Shown one piece after another: positions 44,323-52,820 of a DNA stretch of 64,000 bases. Every line of letters begins with the position of its first letter. Position 1 is the stretch's first letter. Source of the stretch: Lachnospiraceae bacterium. GTDB lineage: Bacteria > Bacillota > Clostridia > Lachnospirales > Lachnospiraceae. The notes beneath the pieces are model-generated. The model was not told the origin of the DNA and did not search any database. It worked only from the letters and a program-made list of their open reading frames with translations. Location: contig VSOC01000001.1 in NCBI GenBank assembly GCA_009774615.1, positions 33,952-97,951 on the forward strand. The letters run 5' to 3'. The position numbers and the translations under genes are program-made.

Positions 44323-45376
44323 GGATAACTATAACCGCAGCCGCTGGCTGAAATTTAAGCGCTGGGTCGGCGGTGAGATTGACCCTTTGGCGCACGGGAT
44401 GGAAACGGTCAAGCCGGATCCGGTATTTTTGGAGAAGGAAGCAAAAAGGGAGGCTGTAAGGCAGGAACAGGAAGCCAAGGCAGCGAAGGAGCAGAAGATT
44501 CAGGATTTGCGTCTGGTGCTGGAAAAGCAGGAGCTTTCCCAGTACCAGAAATTTTACCGGATACTCTCAATTATCTTATGCCTTTCAATCAGCCTGGTTC
44601 TGCTCTGGACGATCACCTATCTTCCGGAAATCGGTGATGCGGGGAATCCGGATAATAATGAGGTTTCTGCCCGCTATATTGAACAGGGCTTAAAAGAAAC
44701 CGGGGCAGTAAACATCGTAACCGGGATGATTTTGGACTATCGGGCATTTGACACGTTCGGGGAGTCCTGTGTGCTGTTTATTGCGTCCTGCTGTGTGCTG
44801 GTGCTTCTGCGGATTGACCAGGGCAGGGACGTTGCCGGAACGGTTCAGGACAGGAATAATGCCAAAACAGACAAGCACAGGGACATTGCCGTAAAGGACC
44901 CGCACAGCCTGGAGAACCTAAAACGCCTGGAAGCGGCAAATGATCGTCTGTACGAGCCGAAAAATGATGTGATCCTCCAGAAATGCTCCTGTGTGCTGGT
45001 TCCGCTGATTTTTGTCTTCGGCGTGTACATTGTTCTTAACGGGCATCTTTCGCCGGGCGGAGGGTTTTCTGGCGGTGCGGTGCTGGGGTCGGGGCTGATT
45101 TTATACTTAAATGCTTTTGGATTCCAGAAAATGGAAAAGATTTTTAATGAAAAAAGTTACCGTCGGGTGACGTTAAGTGCCCTGACGTTTTACTGTCTTG
45201 CCAAGAGCTATTCCTTCTTTACCGGGGCAAATCATTTGGAAAGCGGGATTCCTCTGGGTACGCCGGGGGCGATTTTAAGCAGCGGGCTGATCCTGCCCTT
45301 AAATATCTGTGTGGGGCTGGTGGTGGCCTGCACCATGTATGCGTTTTATGCCCTGTTCAGAAAGGGGGGAATGTAG
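44309..45376 (+). CDS. mrpB: Fused MbhE-MnhB subunit
   Basis: A 355-aa fusion. After a charged N-terminal coiled-coil-like stretch (EAKREAVRQEQEAKAAKEQ), residues about 85-175 match MbhE (the last part of MrpA), with DYRAFDTFGESCVLF as the hallmark. A polar linker follows, then an MnhB/MrpB domain with FVFGVYIVLNGHLSPGGGFS and GGAVLGSGLILYL. MbhE and MnhB are usually on two proteins. ATG start overlaps the MbhD gene by 14 bases; the next start lies one base after the stop. Confidence 0.88.
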   Translation: MSRTKDNYNRSRWLKFKRWVGGEIDPLAHGMETVKPDPVFLEKEAKREAVRQEQEAKAAKEQKIQDLRLVLEKQELSQYQKFYRILSIILCLSISLVLLWTITYLPEIGDAGNPDNNEVSARYIEQGLKETGAVNIVTGMILDYRAFDTFGESCVLFIASCCVLVLLRIDQGRDVAGTVQDRNNAKTDKHRDIAVKDPHSLENLKRLEAANDRLYEPKNDVILQKCSCVLVPLIFVFGVYIVLNGHLSPGGGFSGGAVLGSGLILYLNAFGFQKMEKIFNEKSYRRVTLSALTFYCLAKSYSFFTGANHLESGIPLGTPGAILSSGLILPLNICVGLVVACTMYAFYALFRKGGM

Positions 45377-45377
45377 G

Positions 45378-45752
45378 ATGGAGCATTTGTTTTTCCATCT
45401 GGAAGAGGCAGCAGCCATGATTTTATTCGGCATTGGATTTACCATGCTCTTGCTTCACCGGAACCTGATAAAAAAGATAATGGGAATGAATATCATGGAT
45501 ACGGCAGTCTACCTGTTTTTAGCGGTAAAGGGCTATATCCGGGGGCGTATGGTGCCCATCGTAACCGACGGGATTTTGGACGCCTCGGCCTATATCAATC
45601 CCGTGCCCAGCGGCCTGGTGCTGACCGGAATCGTCGTGTCCGTCAGCACCACAGCACTGATGCTGGCATTGACCATACGGCTTTATGAGCGCTATCATTC
45701 CCTGGATTTAGACGAAATTTTAATGGGTGTAAAAAGGGAGGAACACGTATGA
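45378..45752 (+). CDS. mrpC: Mrp-type antiporter subunit C (NuoK-like)
   Basis: A 124-aa protein with three membrane helices homologous to NuoK. FGIGFTMLLLHRNLIKKIMG is the first part of the fold, and DPLPQALVLTAIVI of the family appears here as NPVPSGLVLTGIVVSVS. I start at the ATG at 45378 directly after the previous TAG; a frame open from 45309 overlaps the MnhB domain and is not real. The stop overlaps the next ATG. Confidence 0.9.
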   Translation: MEHLFFHLEEAAAMILFGIGFTMLLLHRNLIKKIMGMNIMDTAVYLFLAVKGYIRGRMVPIVTDGILDASAYINPVPSGLVLTGIVVSVSTTALMLALTIRLYERYHSLDLDEILMGVKREEHV

Positions 45753-47257
45753 GTCTGGTACAGAATTTCCCTTTTTTTTCGATTATTATTGCTATGTTTT
45801 CCGGGATTTTATCTTCGGTGCTGACCGGAAAACAGGCAAGGAATGTAAGCTTAACGGCAATCTCTGTCACTACGGCCATGTCCGCAGCCGTGCTTTTTTT
45901 CTGTTTAAAGACGGGGGAAAGCTATACCTATATGATGGGGCATTTTCCTGCGCCCTGGGGCAATGAGATCCGCGCCGGGGTTTTGGAGGGATTAACAGCC
46001 CTGATGTTCGGTCTGGTTATGCTGTTCTCGGTTATCGGTGGTATGGAGCACACCTTTTTGGATGTGGAGGAGTCAAAGACCAATTTGTTTTTTATTATGA
46101 TTGACTTAATGCTCAGTTCCCTTCTGGCGCTGATTTATACCAACGATTTATTTACTGCCTATGTTTTTGTGGAGATTAACACGATTGCCGGCTGCGGTCT
46201 GATTATGATTCGTCAGGTGGGAAGGAGTTTTACTTCGGCGATCTGGTACATGGTGATGAGTCAGCTTGGCTCCGGTCTGTTTTTAATCGGTCTGACACTT
46301 TTGTACGATGTGACCGGGCATCTTCTGATGACTCCGGCAAAGGAAGCCGTGGCTGTTCTTGAGGCAGCAGGCAGCTATGAGATTCCTCTTCTGGTTATCT
46401 TGGCGGTGATCAGTGTGGGGCTGGCGATTAAAAGCGGACTTTTCCCTTTCCACTCCTGGATTCCCTACACTTACGGTTATGCCACGCCCACGGCAAGCGC
46501 CGTGCTCTCGGGTTTGGTATCCAAAGGCTATATCTTCCTGCTGATTAAGATTTTTTACCGGGTACTGGGTCGGGAAAATGTTATTGCCACCCGCATGGTG
46601 AATGTCCTGTTTATTTTTGGTCTGGCGGGAATGATTATGGGTTCGGTTCTGGCAATTCTTGAAAAGGATACCCGGCGGATGATTGCCTATTCTTCCGTGG
46701 CGCAGATTGGCTATATCTATATGGGTATCGGCCTGGGAACCGGCGGCGGGATGATTGCAGCGGTATTTCATATGTTCACCCACTCGGCGACCAAGGCGCT
46801 TTTATTTATCAGCGCCGTAGGGCTTTATGAAGTTTCCGGGGATAAAAAGGATTTTGCAAGTCTTCGGGGTGCAGGCTACCGTAATCCCCTGGCCGGAATC
46901 GGCTTTACCGTGGGAGCGCTTTCCATGGTCGGCTTTCCCATGCTCTCCGGATTTATCTCCAAGCTGCTGTTTGCAACCTCGGCTCTTGACAGCCCGCATA
47001 AGATGATGCCTACGCTGATTGGCCTGGCTGTAAGTACAGTGTTAAATGCTATTTATTTCCTGCGGCTGGTGATTACGCTCTACCGTGGAGGAGAGGAAAC
47101 TGAAAAAACCGATCAGGGAAGAGAAACGGCACTTTTGTATCATCCGGGTATGCTTCGCCTGGCAATCTGCGGTTTTATTATGCTGAATCTATTTTTAGGA
47201 CTGAACTCTCAGCCAATCGTCGGCAGTATTGCCGCAGGACTGGCGATGTTTGATTAG
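45749..47257 (+). CDS. mrpD: Proton-conducting antiporter subunit 1 (MrpD/NuoN-like)
   Basis: A 502-aa protein with about fourteen membrane helices, family of NuoL/M/N and MrpA/D. The ion-pair glutamate of helix 5 is E142 in YVFVEINTIAGCGLIMI and the helix 7 lysine is in GLAIKSGLFPFHSWIPY; a further lysine follows in helix 8 (SGLVSKGYIF). The GTGGGMIAAVFHMFTHSATK stretch carries the conserved helix-11 histidine. It should conduct protons or Na+. First of four such subunits in the operon. Confidence 0.88.
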   Translation: MSLVQNFPFFSIIIAMFSGILSSVLTGKQARNVSLTAISVTTAMSAAVLFFCLKTGESYTYMMGHFPAPWGNEIRAGVLEGLTALMFGLVMLFSVIGGMEHTFLDVEESKTNLFFIMIDLMLSSLLALIYTNDLFTAYVFVEINTIAGCGLIMIRQVGRSFTSAIWYMVMSQLGSGLFLIGLTLLYDVTGHLLMTPAKEAVAVLEAAGSYEIPLLVILAVISVGLAIKSGLFPFHSWIPYTYGYATPTASAVLSGLVSKGYIFLLIKIFYRVLGRENVIATRMVNVLFIFGLAGMIMGSVLAILEKDTRRMIAYSSVAQIGYIYMGIGLGTGGGMIAAVFHMFTHSATKALLFISAVGLYEVSGDKKDFASLRGAGYRNPLAGIGFTVGALSMVGFPMLSGFISKLLFATSALDSPHKMMPTLIGLAVSTVLNAIYFLRLVITLYRGGEETEKTDQGRETALLYHPGMLRLAICGFIMLNLFLGLNSQPIVGSIAAGLAMFD

Positions 47258-47315
47258 AGGATAAACTGGGCTGTGCAAACAGTAACGATAAACTTTTTAT
47301 ACAAGGAGAATGGCA

Positions 47316-48794
47316 ATGGTGGGAAATATACAATTACTTCTTCCCGTGCTCTTTCCTATTATCATGGGGATTGTGGTACTGACCGGGAAAGTTTTTCGCA
47401 AAAACCGAAAGCAGCTTTGCCTGATGGTGGCTGCAGGGTTGATTGGAAGCTGGATTTTTACGCTTTGGGCATTAGTTCAGGGCAAAGCGGGGCTTAAGCT
47501 GTGGCAGTTCACCGATGTGGTGGAAATTGCATTCAAGGTGGATGAAATCAGTTGTCTGTTTGCCGGGCTGACGGCAACGGTCTGGCTTTTGGTGGGAATT
47601 TATTCCTTTTCCTATATGACCCACGAGGAGCGGGAACATGAGTTTTTCGGATGTTATCTGATCGTCCTTGGCGTGCTGATTGGGCTTGACTTTTCGGCAA
47701 ATTTAATTAGCTTTTATCTGTTTTATGAGGCAATGACGCTGACCTCCCTTCCCCTGGTTCTTCATGAGCGGACGAAGGAAGCGGTGATGGCGGGCTTAAA
47801 GTATTTATTTTATTCGGTAGCCGGAGCCTTTCTTGCTCTGTTTGGGATCTTTTTCCTTACCGTGACAGCCGGGGATTTAAGCTTTGTCCCGGGCGGTGTT
47901 TTAACTGCTGAAAGCCTTGCCGGAAGGGAAGCGGTGTTTCGGGCGGCGCTCTTTTGTATGCTTATTGGTTTTGGGACAAAAGCAGGTATGTTTCCGCTGC
48001 ATGGATGGCTTCCCACAGCTCATCCGGTGGCCCCTGCGCCTGCCAGCGCCGTGCTCTCCGGTGTGATTACCAAGTCCGGCGTACTGGGAATTATCCGTGT
48101 TGTTTATTATATTGTGGGACCCGAACTTATCCGCGGAAGCTGGGTACAGACTGTGTGGATGGTTTTAACCCTGCTGACCGTGTTTATGGGCTCCATGCTG
48201 GCCTATAAGGAACCTGTGCTGAAAAAGCGTCTGGCCTATTCTACCGTAAGCCAGGTTTCCTATATCTTATTTGGATTAAGCCTCTTAGAACCTCTGGGGT
48301 TTGTGGGTGCCCTGTCCCATGTGATTTTCCATTCTCTGGTGAAAAATGCCCTGTTCTTATCCGCCGGGGCCGTGATCTTTACTACTGGCTGGACAAGGGT
48401 GGAAAAGATGAAAGGACTGGGACAGATCATGCCCCAAATGCTTGTCTGCTACACCCTGGTATCGCTGACTTTGGTGGGCATACCGCCGACCAGCGGCTTT
48501 ATCAGCAAATGGTTTCTGGCGCAGGGAGCATTAGCTTCCGGCTGCGGGGTATTTAGCTGGCTGGGTCCTGTAGTACTGTTAGTAAGTGCGCTGCTCACGG
48601 CAGGCTATCTGCTTCCCTTAACCATTCAGGGCTTTTTTCCGGGGGCAGATGCAAAAAAACAGGAAAACCATGAACCGTCCAGGCTCATGCTTTTTCCCGT
48701 GCTGCTTCTGACCTTCGGGGCTGTAGTTTTTGGGTGCTTTCCCACGCCTCTGCTTTCGTTTCTGCAGAATGTGGCAAAGTCTGTGATTGGCTGA
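47316..48794 (+). CDS. Proton-conducting antiporter subunit 2 (MrpD/NuoM-like)
   Basis: A 492-aa membrane protein. Start taken at the ATG at 47316, seven bases after AAGGAG; the earlier ATG at 47310 is too close to that site. The helix-5 glutamate is in YLFYEAMTLTSLPLVL and the helix-7 lysine in GFGTKAGMFPLHGWLPTAHP, with AHPVAPAPASAVLSGVITKS following, the most conserved motif of the family. It belongs with the neighbouring three antiporter-like genes; which takes the MrpA role cannot be told by eye. Confidence 0.88.
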   Translation: MVGNIQLLLPVLFPIIMGIVVLTGKVFRKNRKQLCLMVAAGLIGSWIFTLWALVQGKAGLKLWQFTDVVEIAFKVDEISCLFAGLTATVWLLVGIYSFSYMTHEEREHEFFGCYLIVLGVLIGLDFSANLISFYLFYEAMTLTSLPLVLHERTKEAVMAGLKYLFYSVAGAFLALFGIFFLTVTAGDLSFVPGGVLTAESLAGREAVFRAALFCMLIGFGTKAGMFPLHGWLPTAHPVAPAPASAVLSGVITKSGVLGIIRVVYYIVGPELIRGSWVQTVWMVLTLLTVFMGSMLAYKEPVLKKRLAYSTVSQVSYILFGLSLLEPLGFVGALSHVIFHSLVKNALFLSAGAVIFTTGWTRVEKMKGLGQIMPQMLVCYTLVSLTLVGIPPTSGFISKWFLAQGALASGCGVFSWLGPVVLLVSALLTAGYLLPLTIQGFFPGADAKKQENHEPSRLMLFPVLLLTFGAVVFGCFPTPLLSFLQNVAKSVIG

Positions 48795-48812
48795 AGAAGG
48801 GAGAAACAGAAA

Positions 48813-50438
48813 ATGTATGGATTATATATTATACCGGCGCTTCTTCCTATTTTTGGAGGTCTGGTGCTGCTCTGTGTAAACCACTTCAGTTCGGCGGGAA
48901 AAGATTTCGGCAAAAAAAAGAGTCTGGGGCTGGAAGCCTATGTTCTGGGCTTTACCCTGATAAACAGTTTGGTGCTGGCCTGGCTGATCCTGCACTTCGG
49001 TCATGGGCAGCGCCTGGTTTTGTTCCGGCTCTTCGGCAACCTTACGGTAATGTTCTGTCTGGACGGGATGGGAAAGGTTTTTGGCGGAATTATCGCCTTC
49101 CTCTGGCCGCTGGCTCTCCTTTATTCTTTTGAATATATGAGGAATGAAACCCGAAAAGCAACCTTTTTTTCCTATTATTTAATGACCTATGGGGTGACGG
49201 CAGGCATTGCCATGGCAGGGAATATGACCACCCTGTATTTATTCTATGAACTCCTTACCCTGGTTACCTTCCCTCTGGTGCTTTATCCTATGACCAGAGA
49301 AGCGGCACAGGCCAGCCGCAGATACCTGTATTATTCTATCGGTGGTGCAGCCTTTGCCTTTATCGGTCTGGTCTTTATTATGAGTTTTTCCCGCAGCAAA
49401 ACCACAGAGTTTATCGCAGGCGGTGCCTTAGACCTTACCCGGGCTTTAGCGCAGAAGAATGTGCTGCTCTTTGTCTATGTGCTGGCCTTCTTCGGTTTTG
49501 GCGTAAAAGCCGCCCTGTTTCCCTGCCATGGGTGGCTTCCCAGGGCAACCGTAGCCCCCACCCCGGTAACCGCCCTTCTCCATGCGGTAGCCGTGGTAAA
49601 ATCCGGGGCCTTTGCCATCCTGCGCCTGACCTATTTCAGCTTTGGAACCACCTTCCTTCGGGGAACCTGGGCGCAGTGGGTGGTTCTGTGTGCGGCAATG
49701 CTTACCATTGTCTACGGCTCGACCATGGCCGTAAAGGAAGCGCACTGGAAGCGCAGGCTTGCCTACTCCACCATCAGCAATCTTTCCTATATTCTGATGG
49801 GCGCGGTGATGATGAGTCCCCTGGGTCTGGCTGCTGCCTTAAGCCATATGGTCTTCCATGCCCTGATGAAGATCTGTTCCTTCTTCTGCGCAGGTGCAGT
49901 AATGCACCAGACCGGAAAAACCCATATTTACGAGCTGGACGGTCTGGCCAAACAGATGCCCTTAACCTTTGTCTGTCTTACCGCGGCAAGCCTGTCCTTA
50001 GTGGGAATCCCCGGTTTTGCCGGATTTATCAGCAAGTGGAACATTGCCCGGGCAGCCTTTGGACTGGGACTGGATAAAGCGCTTGCCAAAGGAGAAAAAA
50101 ACCTGTCCTGGCTCGGCTTTATCGCTGTGGCGGTGCTGCTGTATTCGGCGCTGATGACTGCCGTCTATATGCTCACCGTGGTTGTCCGTGCCTGTTTCCC
50201 GCAGATCTGCCCGGAAAACGAGAATCTGTCAAAAAAGGAAAAGCTGCAAAAAAATGAATATCTGTCCCAAAACAATAATTTATCCAAAAAAGAAACACGT
50301 TCCGCGAAAAAATCCTTAGACCCCAACCTATTTATGCTTGCCCCGCTGGTCATTTTTGCGGTGCTGATTCTTGCCTTTGGCATACATTCGCAGCCATTGA
50401 TGAAACTGCTGCTTGAGATAGGAGGTGAAGCCGGATGA
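48813..50438 (+). CDS. Proton-conducting antiporter subunit 3 (NuoM-like)
   Basis: A 541-aa membrane protein of the same family. LFYELLTLVTFPLVLYPMT holds the helix-5 glutamate; FFGFGVKAALFPCHGWLPRA holds the helix-7 lysine; then TVAPTPVTALLHAVAVVKSG, where H and K replace the usual SG-x-x-TK arrangement. A lysine- and asparagine-rich insertion (KLQKNEYLSQNNNLSKKE) lies near residue 480 between the last helices and is probably cytoplasmic. Stop overlaps the next start (ATGA). Confidence 0.87.
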   Translation: MYGLYIIPALLPIFGGLVLLCVNHFSSAGKDFGKKKSLGLEAYVLGFTLINSLVLAWLILHFGHGQRLVLFRLFGNLTVMFCLDGMGKVFGGIIAFLWPLALLYSFEYMRNETRKATFFSYYLMTYGVTAGIAMAGNMTTLYLFYELLTLVTFPLVLYPMTREAAQASRRYLYYSIGGAAFAFIGLVFIMSFSRSKTTEFIAGGALDLTRALAQKNVLLFVYVLAFFGFGVKAALFPCHGWLPRATVAPTPVTALLHAVAVVKSGAFAILRLTYFSFGTTFLRGTWAQWVVLCAAMLTIVYGSTMAVKEAHWKRRLAYSTISNLSYILMGAVMMSPLGLAAALSHMVFHALMKICSFFCAGAVMHQTGKTHIYELDGLAKQMPLTFVCLTAASLSLVGIPGFAGFISKWNIARAAFGLGLDKALAKGEKNLSWLGFIAVAVLLYSALMTAVYMLTVVVRACFPQICPENENLSKKEKLQKNEYLSQNNNLSKKETRSAKKSLDPNLFMLAPLVIFAVLILAFGIHSQPLMKLLLEIGGEAG

Positions 50439-52555
50439 TGGAAGGATGGGAAATGATGATTCCTGGAGTGTGCGGCTTTGGACTGCACTTTGTACTTGAC
50501 GGTTTTCGTCTGATCTACACCCTGATTGCCGTGCTGATGTGGACGGTCAGTGCGGTCTTTTCGCATGAATACATGGTACACTATAAAAACCGGCGCAGAT
50601 ACTATAGCTTCCTCTGGATTACCTTTTTTGCTACCGTCGGCGTATTTTTATCCGCCGATCTTATGACCACCTTTATCTTCTTTGAGATCATGTCGCTGAC
50701 CTCCTATGTATGGGTGGCCTTCGACGAAAAAAAGGAATCCCTCCGGGCTGCCGAAACCTATCTGGCTGTAGCCGTTATCGGCGGCATGGTTATGCTTATG
50801 GGTCTTTTCCTGTTGGCATCCTGTCTGGAAACCCTGGAAATCGCCAAACTTTCTTCCGCAGTAAAAGCAGCGGCAGAAAGAGGAGAAAAGGGAAGACTTT
50901 ATGTGGCAGGTCTGCTTCTGCTCTTTGGTTTTGGGGCCAAAGCAGGTGCATTTCCCCTGCATATCTGGCTGCCCAAGGCCCATCCGGTAGCCCCTGCTCC
51001 TGCCAGTGCCCTGCTCTCCGGAATACTGACCAAAACAGGAATCTTCGGGATTATCATTATCTCCCTGCGAATCTTTGCCGCAGATGGTCTGTGGGTCATC
51101 CTTATCGTGGCACTCGGGCTGATAACCATGTTTCTGGGTGCTTTTTTAGCCCTGTTTTCAGTAAACCTAAAGCGAACCCTGGCCTGCTCCTCCGTTTCCC
51201 AGATTGGCTTCATCCTGGTAGGCGTAGGCATGGCCTGTGCCCTTTCCTTTGCGGGAGAAAACCCGGCAATAGCCGTGAGAGGAACATTCCTGCACATGAT
51301 CAACCACTCTCTGTTCAAGCTGGTTCTCTTTTTGTGTGCCGGAGCCGTATACATGAAGCTTCACCAGCTCGACTTAAACGAAATCCGCGGCTACGGCCGA
51401 AATAAACCCGTACTTTGTTTTTGCTTTCTTATGGGAGCAATGGGAATCAGCGGTATCCCCGCCTTCAGCGGTTATATCAGCAAAACCCTTCTCCATGAAA
51501 GCATCGTCGAGTACCAGAAACTCCTGGCAGAAGGAGAAGTCCTTGTGCATTCTCTGACCAAAGACGCCCCCTCCTTATCCGCCATAGAACCCTTTATCAC
51601 CCAGTGCCTAAAAAGCCCCGGATTCTGGAAAGGAGCAGAGTGGATATTTATCATTACCGGCGGAATGACTTTTGCCTATATGCTGAAGCTTTTTATCGCA
51701 ATCTTCATCGAAAAACACCCCACACGTCAGGAAGAATTTGACCTCCTGGGAAAAACCGCGATGAAGCCATCCAGCAAAGCCGTACTCCTGGTTCCGGCAA
51801 TTTTTCTCCCCCTGATGGGCCTGTTCCCTGCTCTTACCATGGATAAACTTGCCGATCTTGGGCAGGGCTTCTTCACTGAAGAAAGTTTAGCCCACGCTGT
51901 CCATTACTTCTCCTGGGAAAACCTAAAAGGCGGTCTGATGTCATTAGCCATAGGATTATTCCTATACGTTATCATTATCCGCCATCTGCTCATGGCCTTA
52001 CCCCAGGAAACCACACCAAACGCAAGTACCCAGAAAACCTACATCAATCGCTGGCCTAACCAACTGGATCTGGAAAACCTTCTCTACCGTCCGCTTTTGC
52101 AAAAAGCACTCCCGGGAATCTTCGGCGCAGTGTGCAGCTTTATTGACCGCTGCGTCATTGACATCCCCCTAATTATTTTCCTGACCCTCTCCTCTGTTAT
52201 CTGCCGAGGCATGGATCACCTGGCGGATGCAGCTATCCTGCTGGCCAGAAAAACCAGCCACCGGCAGCTAAGCGAAAAAATCATTGTATCCGAAAGATAC
52301 TGGCTTGCCCGGAAACTTGGTGCCCTGTCGGATTTCCGGACAAATTTAAAACACCGTACTTCTAAAGAAAAAGAAAAACACACAGCAGAAACGCAGCCCC
52401 AGGTATCCACAAAGGTACTGGAACTTATCGAATGGGAAGCGAGCTGGAAAAAAACCGGCCGTCTGATTCAGGAAAGCTTCTCCTTTGGCCTGATGCTTTT
52501 CTGTATAGGACTCTGTCTGACCCTGGCTTATCTTTTCTATGTATTTTTGCGCTAA
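50435..52555 (+). CDS. Proton-conducting antiporter subunit 4 with long C-terminal extension
   Basis: A 706-aa membrane protein, the largest of the four. FFEIMSLTSYVWVAFDEKK holds the helix-5 glutamate and FGFGAKAGAFPLHIWLPKAH the helix-7 lysine; APAPASALLSGILTKTGIFG follows. After the common core (about residue 480) come roughly 220 additional residues with two or three more hydrophobic segments and a charged part (RTSKEKEKHTAETQPQ), ending in a last helix. A long extra C-terminus is a feature of NuoL and MrpA, where a lateral helix spans other subunits, so this gene is the best candidate for the MrpA/NuoL position. Last gene of the operon. Confidence 0.85.
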   Translation: MMEGWEMMIPGVCGFGLHFVLDGFRLIYTLIAVLMWTVSAVFSHEYMVHYKNRRRYYSFLWITFFATVGVFLSADLMTTFIFFEIMSLTSYVWVAFDEKKESLRAAETYLAVAVIGGMVMLMGLFLLASCLETLEIAKLSSAVKAAAERGEKGRLYVAGLLLLFGFGAKAGAFPLHIWLPKAHPVAPAPASALLSGILTKTGIFGIIIISLRIFAADGLWVILIVALGLITMFLGAFLALFSVNLKRTLACSSVSQIGFILVGVGMACALSFAGENPAIAVRGTFLHMINHSLFKLVLFLCAGAVYMKLHQLDLNEIRGYGRNKPVLCFCFLMGAMGISGIPAFSGYISKTLLHESIVEYQKLLAEGEVLVHSLTKDAPSLSAIEPFITQCLKSPGFWKGAEWIFIITGGMTFAYMLKLFIAIFIEKHPTRQEEFDLLGKTAMKPSSKAVLLVPAIFLPLMGLFPALTMDKLADLGQGFFTEESLAHAVHYFSWENLKGGLMSLAIGLFLYVIIIRHLLMALPQETTPNASTQKTYINRWPNQLDLENLLYRPLLQKALPGIFGAVCSFIDRCVIDIPLIIFLTLSSVICRGMDHLADAAILLARKTSHRQLSEKIIVSERYWLARKLGALSDFRTNLKHRTSKEKEKHTAETQPQVSTKVLELIEWEASWKKTGRLIQESFSFGLMLFCIGLCLTLAYLFYVFLR

Positions 52556-52820
52556 AATGCAGACAAACTAAACAAAGAAGGCTATCCGCAATAATAACCA
52601 AAAAAGAAAGAAGCCCCCGCCGGATACCTGCTCCCAAAAACATCAAAATTAAAATCGGAACAAACCCTTTCACCCGATTTTAGTAGAAAAAAATTTTCTT
52701 TTATGATACACTAAGTAAACACAATACTTTATCCCCACAAAACGCAGTAAAAAACAACGCAGTGAAAAACAAGAATTCAAAAAAAGGAAGAAAAAGAAAG
52801 AAAAAGAAAGGCCCGCCCTC

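Noticed and set aside
50710..51405. Plus-strand open frame of 231 codons inside the fourth antiporter gene
   Set aside because: It lies in another frame of a conserved membrane protein and has no own start signal or membrane pattern.
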